A stretch of DNA of 64,000 nt from NCBI GenBank assembly GCA_027924585.1, contig BSBM01001719.1:32532001-32596000 (forward strand). The letters are read 5' to 3'. The stretch is from Larix kaempferi. Taxonomy: Eukaryota; Streptophyta; Pinopsida; Pinales; Pinaceae. The notes under the pieces were generated by a model, which did not search any database, had not been told where the DNA came from, and saw only the letters and a program-made list of their open reading frames with translations. Positions 11,301 to 21,389 of the stretch are shown piece by piece; positions within the stretch are counted from its first letter, which is position 1; every line of letters starts with the position of its first letter. The translations under genes and the position numbers were made by a program.

Positions 11301-12246
11301 AAAAATTATGGCACAATAAGTATGCTCACGGGAAGCAGAAACAAGACCTCATAAGGTTCAATGAAGACACTCAAGGATCTCACATATGTAATTATGCCTC
11401 TGTGAACAAGAGTATAATCCAGGACCACAGTTTCTTGGAAGTTAGGGAAGGGAAGGATGCAAATTTTTGGAACGATTCTTGGCAACAGATGTCAAAGATT
11501 ACTACCCAATTAAATATTGCAGCGAGCCTGACCAGAGCTAGGGAATTGGGATTAACAAAGCTAAAACAATTATGGAAAGAAGAGATTGATAATGTTGAAT
11601 TCCATGAATGGCATCCCCAAGAATGGTGGAACCAGAGATTCTCCGCTGAAGATTTACCTAAGATTCAAGAAATCCTTCAGGAGAGATCCATCAGAATTCA
11701 AAGAGGGCCCGATAAATTAAGATGGAGACATAAACCAAAAGGAATCTACAATACCAAAGAGTCTCATGACCTAAGTCTAATCAAGATGGACTACAGAACA
11801 GTGAGGCCTGGAAAGCAATTTGGAACTTCAACCCTTGGCCCAAGGTAGCAACTTTCATATGGTTAGTCGTGTATAGAAGAATCCTCATATGTGAGAACTT
11901 GATGAAAAGAGGTGTGAATGGACCTTTTCTTTGTTATCTATGTGAGCGGGAGGAGGAAACCATGAATCACCTACTCGATTCTTTATCTTTTGAGTCTTCT
12001 TTATGGGACACCAGAGCAGAGATTTTTAGAAGGACGAATATAGTTAGGAGTCAACCACATCAAACAATAAAAAATTGCAATAAAAATGCTTTTAATAATC
12101 CGGTCATCCTCAAAATTTGGCTTATGTATCCAAGGATCCTGATGTGGGAAATATGGAAAGAAAGAAATAACAAAATATTTGAAGGAAGAAAAAAAGTGTA
12201 TCAACAAGTGTGGACCCAAGTGAAAAAACATATACAAAAACAATAA
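11301..12246 (+). pseudogene. LINE-B connection and zf-RVT domain
   Basis: The stretch starting near 11400 (REGKDANFWNDSW) is the typical G-x-x-x-x-FW-x-D-x-W block. The second part (from 11850) holds WLVVYRRILICENLMKRG and CYLCEREEETMNHLL, a C-x2-C...H zinc-binding pattern with one expected ligand altered (LLDSLSF for a usual H-x3-C). Ends at a TAA at 12244-12246. Confidence 0.7.
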
Positions 12247-12278
12247 AAATCTCTCAATGGAATGAGAAGGACTGAGAG

Positions 12279-12803
12279 ATGGATGATAGCGAGAAGAGAA
12301 TTTTGGCAGGCTGGGGTCTAGACTGCTCACCACAAGGGTGGATAAATACCAATAGCAAGAGGGTGACTCCAGGCAGTCCGTCTCTATGGTATCTTCCGCC
12401 AAAAGGCCACTTTAAGCTAAATTTTGACGGTGCCTACAAAGGTAATCCGAGCTTGGTAGGATTCAAGGGGGTAATCAAAAACGAAGAGAGTAACACCCTT
12501 CGGATCTACCATGGCTACCTCGGTCACGACACAAACAATGCAGCGGAGCTTGAAGGCCTTCTTCATGGACTCAATTTGTCAATAATCAACAGATGGGAGC
12601 CACTAGTAATAGAGGGGGACTCGCACATCATCATCAAGATGGAAAAAAGACTCCAAGTTGGACAAAAAGTATCCCAGGTGGCGGACAACTGGTGCATGAT
12701 GTGTAGGGTGGAAAATATGGAAGACTACATTAGAGGGAAACATGTGTGGATCTTCACCCATTTCAAACATGACGGGAATAAGGTGGCAGACTTTATAACA
12801 TAG
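12279..12803 (+). pseudogene. LINE-B RNase H domain
   Basis: RNase H type I fold, found at the C-terminus of many plant L1 LINEs. All four acidic catalytic positions are visible: Asp in LNFDGAYKG, Glu in NAAELEGLLHG, Asp in VIEGDSHIII and Asp in GNKVADFIT. The 174-codon frame is open from start to stop, the best kept part of the LINE. It is one domain of a broken polyprotein, not a free gene. Confidence 0.8.
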
Positions 12804-13964
12804 GGGAAAGCCGGAAGGAAAGGATAGTGGAGGGACAATTGTCCAATATAGGGGACAACAACTAGCATAATCAATGTACGCATATGGTGGCTCGGGACCT
12901 TATGCATTATACGGAGGAGACTGCGGACATGAGGCATGAGGTGAATCACATGGAAGGTGCACACGCGGGGATACCATCAAACGCTTGGAACCATTATGGC
13001 CACCCTCCTTCGAACGTCGCCGATACAACCATATTTAACGAAAATATGAGTACGTGTTCAAATCCCCTGTCTGCAAATAATGAGGAAAGGTTATGGAAAG
13101 ATCCCTATAATGGTGGGAATCGTACGGCGAACCAAGGAGGAAAGTAGGAATATTTGAAAGAAATACCTTGTAGACAAAGATCAAGTCATAGTTTTCAGAA
13201 TGGTTAACCGAATATGGATTGGAAAGCTGGCTATAAATCTGGAGAACAATTACCATCCCACCGGCATAGTGCAACTTCAAAACATGTGTTTGGCTTCTGT
13301 GAGAGAGCACTACCGGTGTTGGAAAAAGCTTGTCAACTTGGATTCGACCCCTATGGCTCCAAGGAGACAAGTGAGGTGGGGTAAGAAGAATGGGGGAAGA
13401 GGTCGGAAGAAGGCTACCAGGGAACTTAAAAAAGAGGGGTAGGCTGCTCACTTCTTTCAGGATCATATTCCTCCCATGATCCGAGAATAAATTGAGCGAG
13501 TGGAACAAGATCTATGGAACCGAGTGAAGGAGATGAATATTGAGATCGTAAAGGAAGAGGTTGAGGAATGGGTTAGCGACCCAGGTACAATGGCTGGTAG
13601 GATTACTGCCTATGACTGTCTGATTAGTACCTATTGGGTCACAAAAGAGTTGTTGGCTTATGTCATGATGGATCAGGAAAACAAAGCAAGGGGCGATGAC
13701 GAACCAGTCAAGGCATGGAAGGAGAATTATTATGATAATAGGCTGATGTACAAAAAAGTATACCTCATTGCTTTGAAGTTGGGGATTCCACTCCAACTTC
13801 CAGAGAATGATGGTTCTGAGGGCGGTCCTTCTGTGAGAAAAAGTCAGGGACCCTGTCCTATCCATGGTTTGATCAATCAGCCAATAGCAGTGGATGATGG
13901 AAACTGTGGAGATCTGCGTTCAAGGACCATGTTTCACCGGAAACTACCTCATGTTCCCAAATGA
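12804..13964 (+). pseudogene. LINE-B C-terminal extension, unknown
   Basis: Downstream of RNase H the sequence stays protein-like for about 1.1 kb. From 13200 to 13964 one frame is open apart from two stops: first a basic part (PRRQVRWGKKNGGRGRKKAT), then an acidic/helical part with WNRVKEMNIEIVKEEVEEW and WKENYYDNRLMYKKVYLIAL, ending at 13964. A competing frame around 13290-13390 reads GFCERALPVLEKACQLGFDP, so a frameshift is likely. I do not recognise a domain; it may bind nucleic acid or be a second, captured gene piece. Confidence 0.45.
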
Positions 13965-14310
13965 TCTATCGGAGTAAGAGTCTATGGGAAGGGATCTGTC
14001 TGTTAGTTTCGCCTTTGTCTAGTTTTTTTCCAGGCTTTATAGCTTATGTCTGTGGTTAATAGCTCTTATTCTTATAGTATTTTAGTTTTTAGTAATTTTT
14101 GGATAGTGAAAGGTGATATGAAGAACTTTAAATGTAATGGGATAAAAATAGGTGGAAGTTGTTTAGTGGGGATAGTAGGGAGATATTACAGAACTGTGAA
14201 AAGAATTATCTAGCAGCGCTACAGAAGTTTTAAGTAGGCTAGGTTATGATTGTTTTGACATCGTTGTATTGAAGGCTCTATTATAATATAATTTTCTTGC
14301 TTAAAAAAAA
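13965..14310 (+). other. LINE-B 3' UTR and poly-A tail
   Basis: T-rich non-coding tail after the last stop, ending TTGCTT plus eight A at 14303-14310, the expected end of a target-primed LINE insertion. Confidence 0.65.
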
Positions 14311-14960
14311 CAACTTGGAATAGGATTAAAGGATTTGCAAAAGTGACACAATAACAAAAGGCAGGAGGCATTAGAGCCTATCCCCCAATGACAAATTCTT
14401 GAAATCTTGATATACATCGAAGTTTAGAAAAATTCACTTCTGTAAGAGACTTTGTGAAGATATCTGCAACTTGATCATCTGTAGGGAAAAAGAGCACTTC
14501 GAGAAGTGATCTAAAATAATATTTTTGGTGAAGTACATTTATAGCTCAATGTATTTGTTATGTTGATTTTGAATTAGACCTTTGGAAAGCTTGATGGCAC
14601 TCTACTTGTCACATTAGAGTGTAGTTGGATGTTGTTACTCGAATCCAGACTCTTAAACAATTTGTCGCATCCACAAGCTTCTTGACTTGCATTAACTGCA
14701 ACTTGATACTCTGCTTTTGTTGAAGAAAGTGCAAGAGCTTGTTGTTTCTTACAAACCTAAGTGACAGATCTAGAACCAAGAACAAAAACATAACCTGCAG
14801 TAGACTTTCAATCATCGGGGTCACCAACCCAGATTAATTAGTGAAACCAACCAACAAAGGAGTACCCCCTAAATTGTAATGAATCCCAAACTGAATTGTA
14901 CCCTAGATATACCAATGTGTCCTTTTTGTTGCTTCCCAATGACTGTGATAGGGTGTTTGC
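14311..14960 (-). pseudogene. copia RNase H relic
   Basis: Minus-strand frames give the copia RNase H end TDDQVADIFTKSLTEVNFSK near 14400-14490 and, upstream, broken STAEAEYQA-type and GDPDD-type text (14609-14827). The end reads FVIGG then a stop near 14380. Non-functional. Confidence 0.65.
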
Positions 14961-14999
14961 ATATATTGGGAAACAAGACTAACAAGAAAGGAAATATCT

Positions 15000-15830
15000 A
15001 GACAGGTATGATTCAAGTACAAAATATTGCCAACCAACTAACTATACAAGGTAGCATCTACTTTGGTTGTAGTGCAGGTAGCATTAAGTTTGACTCCATA
15101 CTAGAAGGTAAAAGGGGTTGGTTTGCAATCATTTGTACGAAAGTGATTAAGATGGTCACAAACATACTTAAATTGACAAAGAAAAATTCATTCTTTCATT
15201 TGCAAGACTTAGAGGCTAAGAATATAATGTAGATATCCTAAGTCAAACATTTCAAATTTCTTCTTAAGGCTTGATTTCACATTGGTTAAAAATTTAGGTT
15301 CACTATCATTGAGAATAAGGTCATCAACATAGAGAACAAGGATAATGAGATGGTTTCCTGCTTTCTTGGTATAGACATTGGGGTCAAAATGACATCTAGA
15401 AAAAACAACATTAAGGAGAAAGCTATCCGTTTTGGAAAACTAATCTCGAGGAGCGTGCTTAAGGCCATGGAGAGATTTCTTAAGAAAACAAACAAAGATG
15501 GAGTCATTTTAAGCATAGTTGAGAGGATGTTCCATGTAAAATTCTTCTTGGCAATCCCCATGCAAGAGGGGAACTTGACATCTATTTGATGGACCTCCCA
15601 TTTATGTGAAGTGGAAAGAGCAATAAAAAGGCGGATTGAATTCATTTTGGCGACAGGGGCAAAGGTTTCATTGTACTCAATTCCTTCAACTTGGGAAAAT
15701 CCTTTGGAAACTAACTTTGCCTTAATTCTTTCAACACTTCCATCAGATGCATACTTAGTTCTATAGACTTATTTACATATTACAAGTTTTCTTCCTTCCG
15801 GAAAAGGTACAAGATCCCAAGTACAGTTCG
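15000..15830 (-). pseudogene. copia reverse transcriptase relic
   Basis: Minus strand: the catalytic box LVLYVDDLIL is intact around 15310-15345; upstream are KWEVHQIDVK (palm A, near 15600) and the SLHGLKHAPRD block (normally YGLKQAPR) near 15460. Frameshifts separate these blocks. Coding up to about 15830 includes the K-x-R-L-V-A-type N-terminal part in broken form. Confidence 0.7.
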
Positions 15831-16875
15831 TCGTTAGGGAAAAATATTCTCCATTCATGGTTGCATCCCAGTCAGGATGGAGAAAAGCTTATGTAAATTT
15901 CTCTTGATCACAAGTGTTTGAAACTTGAGTGAAAAGAGAAGAGGCTTGTTGCAATTGTAAAAGTGGTCGACACTGCTCTTTGGGATCATCGACAACAACA
16001 GTAGCTGCTTCAAATGTTGTACATACTCGTCTAGGAAGAAGTGGTGTTGGTGCAGATTCATGTTCAATGGACCCGAATAGGAGGAATGTAAGAAGGGGAA
16101 GGTGGATTTCATCCTTGTGGTCATCATCTGAAGAAGAAACTGTAGTATAATAACAAGCAAAGAAGTTGGGTAGAATATGACACAGACGCCAAATTAGGTT
16201 CATAGGCCAATATTTTTTCATCAAATTTAACATCTCTTCTCATAATAATCTCATTAATAATATCCAACCAATATTCACTTCTTACTCGTAGGTTGCAATG
16301 CTTTCCGGTTGTCATCAGAAATGTGATCCCATGCTTCACTACCAAACACATGGAAGTGAATTACATTAGGTTTAATTTTACTCCATGCTTCTTCTGGTGT
16401 TATATATTTTAAAAACTTTGTGGGAGTACAATTAACTATTTAATTGGCACAATTAATGGCTTCCACCCAAAAAGGAGGACTTAATCGCTTAGTTTGGATC
16501 ATACAATTAGACATTTATTTTAACATGTGTGTCTTTCTCTCAGCAACACCATTTTGTTGTGGTGTATACGGAATAATTTGTTGCATCTGAATTCCTTGTG
16601 CAATATAGTAACTTGTAAATTTATTGTTGACATATCTGTCTCCATTATGTGTTCTTAACTTTTGTATTTTATTTCCAAATTGTTTTTCTACAAGGGCCTT
16701 GTAGGCAAAAATCATGTCAAAAACATCACTCTCAAGTTTTAAGAAGTAAACCCAAGTGTGTATGGAGAAGTCATCAATGAAACTTAACAAGTACTTGAAA
16801 CCAGAGAAGGAATCAGAATGAAACAAACCACAAAAATCACTATGAACAAGTTGCAAGGGGGATGAGGCGTGCTAA
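15831..16875 (-). pseudogene. copia integrase relic
   Basis: The frame at 16856-16515 carries the integrase core: first Asp in LVHSDFCG, second Asp expected in RTHNGDRY (the usual RSDNGGEY, here D to H), and Glu in TPQQNGVAERK. The C-terminal part and a variable spacer follow to about 15855. Two damaged features, the D to H change and the frame breaks, show it is dead. Confidence 0.7.
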
Positions 16876-17784
16876 AAGGCTCATTTGTTAAAACTGTCCT
16901 GATGATGTTTGTTTATTGGCATGATACAATTATGAAATTCCTATGCAACGAGAAATACACATAAACATGCATAAATGCATTCATTATATTAGCATAATGT
17001 GATAAGACTATGGTAATGGAGTGCACATAAATGTGCTTGAGCATGTAAACACTTGTAAGGTTTCATGATTAACTCATATTAGTGAGATGAACACAAGAAT
17101 GATAAGTTTAAATTAATGACTGATATGATCATCTCCTCGTTACATGAAGAAGAAGAGATAGCACGAGTGAATGGCATTATATTCGAGGACAGAAAGAGAT
17201 TTAAGTATTGTTAAAGCTATGACGAGAGGTAATAAGACTTCTTGGATGAACTAAAGAGGGTTGACCGAGTAACATTTGGCACGCCAATGACACATTCGAA
17301 AGAGGTAACTAAATCGTTATGAAATTTTGATCATATGTTAATTAAATTGTTAAACAACCAATAATTACATTGCACTTAAAGAAGGGTAAAGTTGATGGTA
17401 TGTCTATGTTAGACATATGTTTCAGAAAAAGAATAACAAGGAATTAATTTTAAAATTGCACTAAAATGATTAGTGTAAGTACTGATTTCATTAAAAGAAT
17501 ACTAGTTATGCTGAAATATATAGGCATGGAAACTAATATTTTATTACACGATGGGTAAGAAATGTGGTGACTGGAAATTATGATGTTGCAATTATATACT
17601 TTGACGCGTGTTGAAAGAAGAACAAATTGCTAATAAACAATTGGTTTGTAAAATTTCTTGTTATAATGACTTATGTGAGAAAGATGTTCTCAAGAAAAGT
17701 ATATGATAAAGTTACTTGCATCCTTGGCAGTAATTGCAAACCTAAGGAGGAGTGACATTCCAAGTGTGGACATGTGAAATTAAA
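16876..17784. other. unassigned non-coding stretch
   Basis: AT-rich sequence without coding signal. The text across H1 (24936-26758) has the same character and leads to a polypurine tract, so I infer the interior of a non-coding LTR element. Confidence 0.45.
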
Positions 17785-17820
17785 TTACTCTTAAATTATT
17801 GGTACACATATATTGATTAT

Positions 17821-18386
17821 TGTTAAATTTTGAGCATTAATTCACAATACTCTAGGATCTTCACTAAGAGAATAACATGTACAGTATATCAATGCATAAC
17901 AATCACAATAAGCATGAGAAACAAGAGACACAGAGTTTCCGTGGGGAAAACCCTAAGGTGAAAAACCCCACAACTTCCTCAGAGATAGAGAGAGCAATGA
18001 CTCAACCAAAGTACAACCAAAATACACTAAGATAGTCTCCTAGTAGCAGATGATCCTCCTCCTCACTAGTGCGACACTTTCTGAGTGAGAGAGATATGAC
18101 TTTCCGAATGATCTAAATAGAGATCACCTGATCTCTATTTATACTAACCTGTTTTCCCAGTGACCTTATGGGGCCAACTTGTCTAGCTAGGTATATCCAC
18201 ATTATAATATATATATTTCAGGGCCGACCCCACACATGGTGGTCTAATAACCCATCGGCAAGTACACACACTTGCGACACTTGTCAATCCACATGACGAC
18301 ACTTCCTTATAGAGGAATAACACATCTCTAATAAGGGTACAATAAATATATATGAAATACATTCCGAAGTTACATATACATCAACA
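17821..18386 (-). repeat. H1 3' LTR
   Basis: Minus strand starts TGTTGATGTATATG and ends TTTAACA, 566 bp. Holds the TATA-box hairpin at 18114-18141. Lacks a 27-bp stretch present in the 5' LTR. Confidence 0.92.
18114..18141 (-). promoter_or_regulatory. H1 3' LTR TATA-box hairpin
   Basis: TAAATAGAGATC (18114-18125), loop ACCT, GATCTCTATTTA (18130-18141): a perfect 12-bp stem. The minus-strand TATAAATAG promoter box overlaps the right arm. Same hairpin at 24658-24685 in the 5' LTR, and a stem-changed form in the other H copies. Confidence 0.85.
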
Positions 18387-18402
18387 CTCCCTCTTAACTA
18401 GG
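18387..18402 (-). other. H1 polypurine tract
   Basis: Minus strand ...TTAAGAGGGAG lies directly before the 3' LTR start TGTTGATG, the expected plus-strand DNA primer. Confidence 0.85.
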
Positions 18403-19240
18403 AAGGTATTTCTCAACACAGATCTGCTAGACAAGTCTTCTTCTCGGGATCATCGTCATCGATGCATCGTCATCGTCACTGCTGCTGCTATCTCAACCAA
18501 TATCTGACTCTACTCGTCATAGGAAGTTCTACAGAGCCAGTCCCTTTTCATACTGGATGTAGGCCCACCACCTGCAGGTCTTCGTCATCACTGGCCATAC
18601 TGTGGACTCCTCAGGACTTATTACGTGCGTCACAAAACCTCGAAATAGCATCCCAGGCTGTTACAAGCACATGGCTCTACCTATAGGATCTCCCAGGGCC
18701 ATATTATATGTGACCTCACCATAAAACCTCGCAAGAGAATCCCAGGTTATTACGATCACACAGATCTACCTATAGGATCTCCCAGGGACAGATTATATGT
18801 GGTCACCACAAAACCTGGAAAGAGCATCCCAGGCTATTACGAGCACACAGCTCTACCTATAGGATCTCCCAGGGACAGATTATATGTGGTCATGGAAAAA
18901 CCTCGCAAGAGCATCTCAAGAATTATTACAGGCACACATCCCAACCTATCAGATCTCCCAGGGACATATTATATGCCATAGGACAAAACCTTGAAAGAGC
19001 ATCTGCCAGATATCCCATGGCCAGATTATATGTCATAGGAAAAACCTCGAAAGACTATCTGCAGATCTCCCAGGGCCAAATTATATGTCCTCCCAGAGCA
19101 AAACCTCGAAAGAGCATTTGCCAGATATCCCAGGGACAAATTATATGCCATAGGCAAAACCTCGAAAGACTATCTGCAAATCTCCCAGGGCCAAATTATA
19201 TGCTCATCTGCACAACCTGATCCACGGCCATAGAGTATCA
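18403..19240 (-). repeat. H1 3' UTR array A (~90-bp and ~57-bp units)
   Basis: After a short unique part, the stretch from about 18610 is a tandem array. Long units (~90 bp) join AAAACCTCG(A/C)AAGAG, CATCCCAGG, CTCTACCTATAGGATCTCCCAGG and ATTATATGTG. From about 18985 shorter ~57-bp units keep only AAAACCTCGAAAGA, the CCAGG block and ATTATATGTC. The same array occurs in H2 and, more altered, in H4. Frames through it come from the repeats and are not genes. Confidence 0.85.
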
Positions 19241-19829
19241 ACCTGATACTCACCATACATTATCCTGATGTACACATGATCATCCTGATCATCATCACTA
19301 CAACATCCTGCTACATGTCATCTGGAGCAACATCCTGAAGCTCGTCATCCATGATCATCCTGATCATACAATGCATCTACCTGATGCATACCAAGTATCT
19401 ACCTGATACATATCATCATACATGATCCACCTAATCATACAGTGTATCCACCTGATACAAATACAAATACATGATACATATCACCATACATGATCCACCT
19501 GATCATATAATGTATCCACCTGATACATATACAGATACATGGTCCAAGCATCCAACATGATGCATATACAAAATACATACAAATGATCCTACTGATCATA
19601 TCCAGCATCCAACATGATGCGTACATACATATACATATAAATGATCCAACTGATCATATCCAGCATCCAACATGATGCATACATACATATACATATAAAT
19701 GATCCAACTGATCATATCCAACATAAACCAGAACATCATCCTGATGCTCATCATCCAACGCTTACATCCATAGCCATGTGAAGGATCCTCCTTCCAACAT
19801 GCTTGGAATGGCTTCAACAAATGTGTCCA
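19241..19829 (-). repeat. H1 3' UTR array B, mini-hairpins
   Basis: Series of short perfect stems with a 5-nt loop: ATGATC-ATCCT-GATCAT (19276-19292), ATGCATC-TACCT-GATGCAT (19371-19389), GTATC-TACCT-GATAC (19395-19409), TGTATC-CACCT-GATACA (near 19442) and others to about 19745. Stem sequences change together on both arms while the loop stays near NNCCT (AGGNN in the RNA sense). Confidence 0.85.
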
Positions 19830-20639
19830 TCACTTCTTCCTCAAAGTGTCATCAATCCGAAGAACACCAAGCCTCTCTCTGAAGTACTCGAACTTCACCC
19901 TGGTTAGTGGCTTCATCAGCACATCTGCAATCTGCTCGTTTGTCGCAACATACAGGAGCTTCACAACTCCTCTTTGCACCATATCCCTAATATAGTGATA
20001 TTTGATCTCTATGTGTTTCAACCTGTCATGAAACATTGGGTTCTCGGACAGATTCACACAACTCTGGTTATCACAAAAGATACCAGTAGCATCCAATGGG
20101 AGATCAAATAACTCAGACAGTAGCTTTCATAGCCATACTGCCTCACAACTAGCTAAACAGGCTGCAACATACTCTGCCTCAGCTGTACTCAGTGCTACGT
20201 AGGACTGCTTCCTGCTAAACCAAGAGATCACACCTGATCCCATACTGAAGCAACACCCAGATGTGCTCTTCCTATCTACAGCACTTCCAGCCCAATCTGA
20301 ATCAACATAACCCTGCAGGTTAAACTTTTGATTTGCTTCATACTTGAGCCCATAATCCACTGTACCCTTCAGATACCTCAAAACATGCTTTACTACAACT
20401 AGGTGAACACTCCTCGGATCCGTCAGGAGCTGGCTCAATGTGTTCACAGCAAAGCAAATATTCGGTCTTGTGTTCGTCAGGTACATCAAGGACCCAATCA
20501 TCTGACAATACATAGAGACATCAACCGGCTCAAATGAAGCATCACATAGAAGCTTTAGATTCGATGCCATAGGTGTGGCCATGGCCTTGAAATCCATCAT
20601 CCTGAATCTCTTCAGGATATCTAATGTGTACTTCCCTTA
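19830..20639 (-). pseudogene. H1 RNase H and RT C-terminus
   Basis: Minus-strand copia RNase H: GSLMYLTNTRPNICFAVN and HVLRYLKGTVDYGL (RT/RNase H connection), GYVDSDWAGSAVDRKSTSG (first Asp), SYVALSTAEAEYVAA (Glu), FCDNQSCVNLSENP (Asp) and the end EQIADVLMKPLTRVKFEYF. A break between 20127 and 20096 splits it into two frames. It ends at 19830. The domain itself is well kept. Confidence 0.88.
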
Positions 20640-20983
20640 ACCAAGGAAGATCCCACCTGCACTCTGCCACACCTCCATACCTAGGAAATAATGCATCATT
20701 CCCAAATCTTTCATATAGAACTAGGCATCGAGGTTCCTCTTTGTATCACACCAAGTTCTGGGAACTTGCTACAAGCCATACAAGGCTTTCTTCAATCTGC
20801 ACACATGTGACTCCCTATCAGGTCTTGGGACTGCATCCCAAACATCTTCTTCATGATCAACGGATCATGGCATTCCATTTCTTCATCCCAGATCCTGGGA
20901 ACTTCAATATCTTCAATAGATATCTTTGATGATGGAACAAATGTTGTAGTCCTTCTTTTGTAGGTGAAGATATACGATCTTTC
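20640..20983 (-). pseudogene. H1 reverse transcriptase remnant
   Basis: Short relics of copia RT: a piece of the MMHYFLGMEVWQS block, a piece of the LKKALYGL block and IMKKMFGMQSQDL, a form of the IMKNDVWDVVPR block of H2. The segment with the YVDD catalytic box is gone, as is the ARGFSQ region, so RT function is lost by deletion. A stretch about 35 codons long nearest the intron-like block matches H4 but not H2. Confidence 0.8.
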
Positions 20984-21389
20984 CTACAAAACAAGTTAAA
21001 ATGCATGATTAGAAACATTTCATAATTTTCAGAACAAATTCTTTACACATAAATAAATATGTCATGCAGTCATGTAGTTATCTTAGCAAATGCTTCAATA
21101 CAACATTTATCCATGTTCCACAACTTTCTAGATGCCTTCCAGTCTCTACCAGAACATTGTTAAGAGTTTGCACTACTCCCAACATGTCAGCAAAGAGGTT
21201 TCATTCTAGATAAGTAGCACTGGAATGTTGTACAGTGCCATAGGCCACTTACCCATCACATGCATATTAGTAGTATACTTTTCATTAATGCAATCATTCT
21301 AATATGCACAATACATCTCCTAAGTCTAGGAACATAAGCATAATATTATTTAAACAAACAAAATAGGTAAGAAATGATAATTGAAATAC
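20984..21389 (-). other. H1 intron-like non-coding block
   Basis: On the minus strand a 406-bp non-coding block lies between integrase-derived and RT-derived sequence. It starts GTATTT after AAAGATAA and ends with TCTAATCATGC, a T-rich run and TTTTGTAG before GAAAGATC, good branch-point and 3' splice signals. H3 (45709-46120) and H4 (62936-63349) carry the same block; H2 has none. Confidence 0.6.

Larger units (their letters stand above)
8960..14310 (+). mobile_element. LINE-B, nearly full ORF2 L1-type retrotransposon
   Basis: Domains run in LINE ORF2 order: C-terminal half of the APE-type endonuclease, RT, thumb, zf-RVT, RNase H, a C-terminal extension, then a 3' tail ending in an 8-A run at 14303-14310. 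ORF1 and the endonuclease N-terminus are missing (5' truncation near 8960). Stops and frameshifts are scattered, so it is inactive. No target duplication was recognised. It sits just after an LTR primer site, so it entered an older LTR element. Confidence 0.8.
14311..16875 (-). mobile_element. truncated Ty1/copia internal fragment
   Basis: On the minus strand the order integrase, RT, RNase H can be read from 16875 down to 14390, giving a copia pol. No LTR, primer site or polypurine tract is seen on either side: the integrase stops abruptly at LQLVHSDFCG, and the RNase H end runs into the LINE-B tail. It belongs to a different copia lineage from H1-H4. Many frame breaks. Confidence 0.75.

Noticed and set aside
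13035-13508. Minus-strand frame of 157 codons
   Set aside because: Antisense to the LINE-B extension; no motif, no codon structure of its own.
18462-19220. Several short plus-strand frames in the H1 and H2 3' UTR
   Set aside because: They run through array A on the non-coding strand of the element and repeat with the units.
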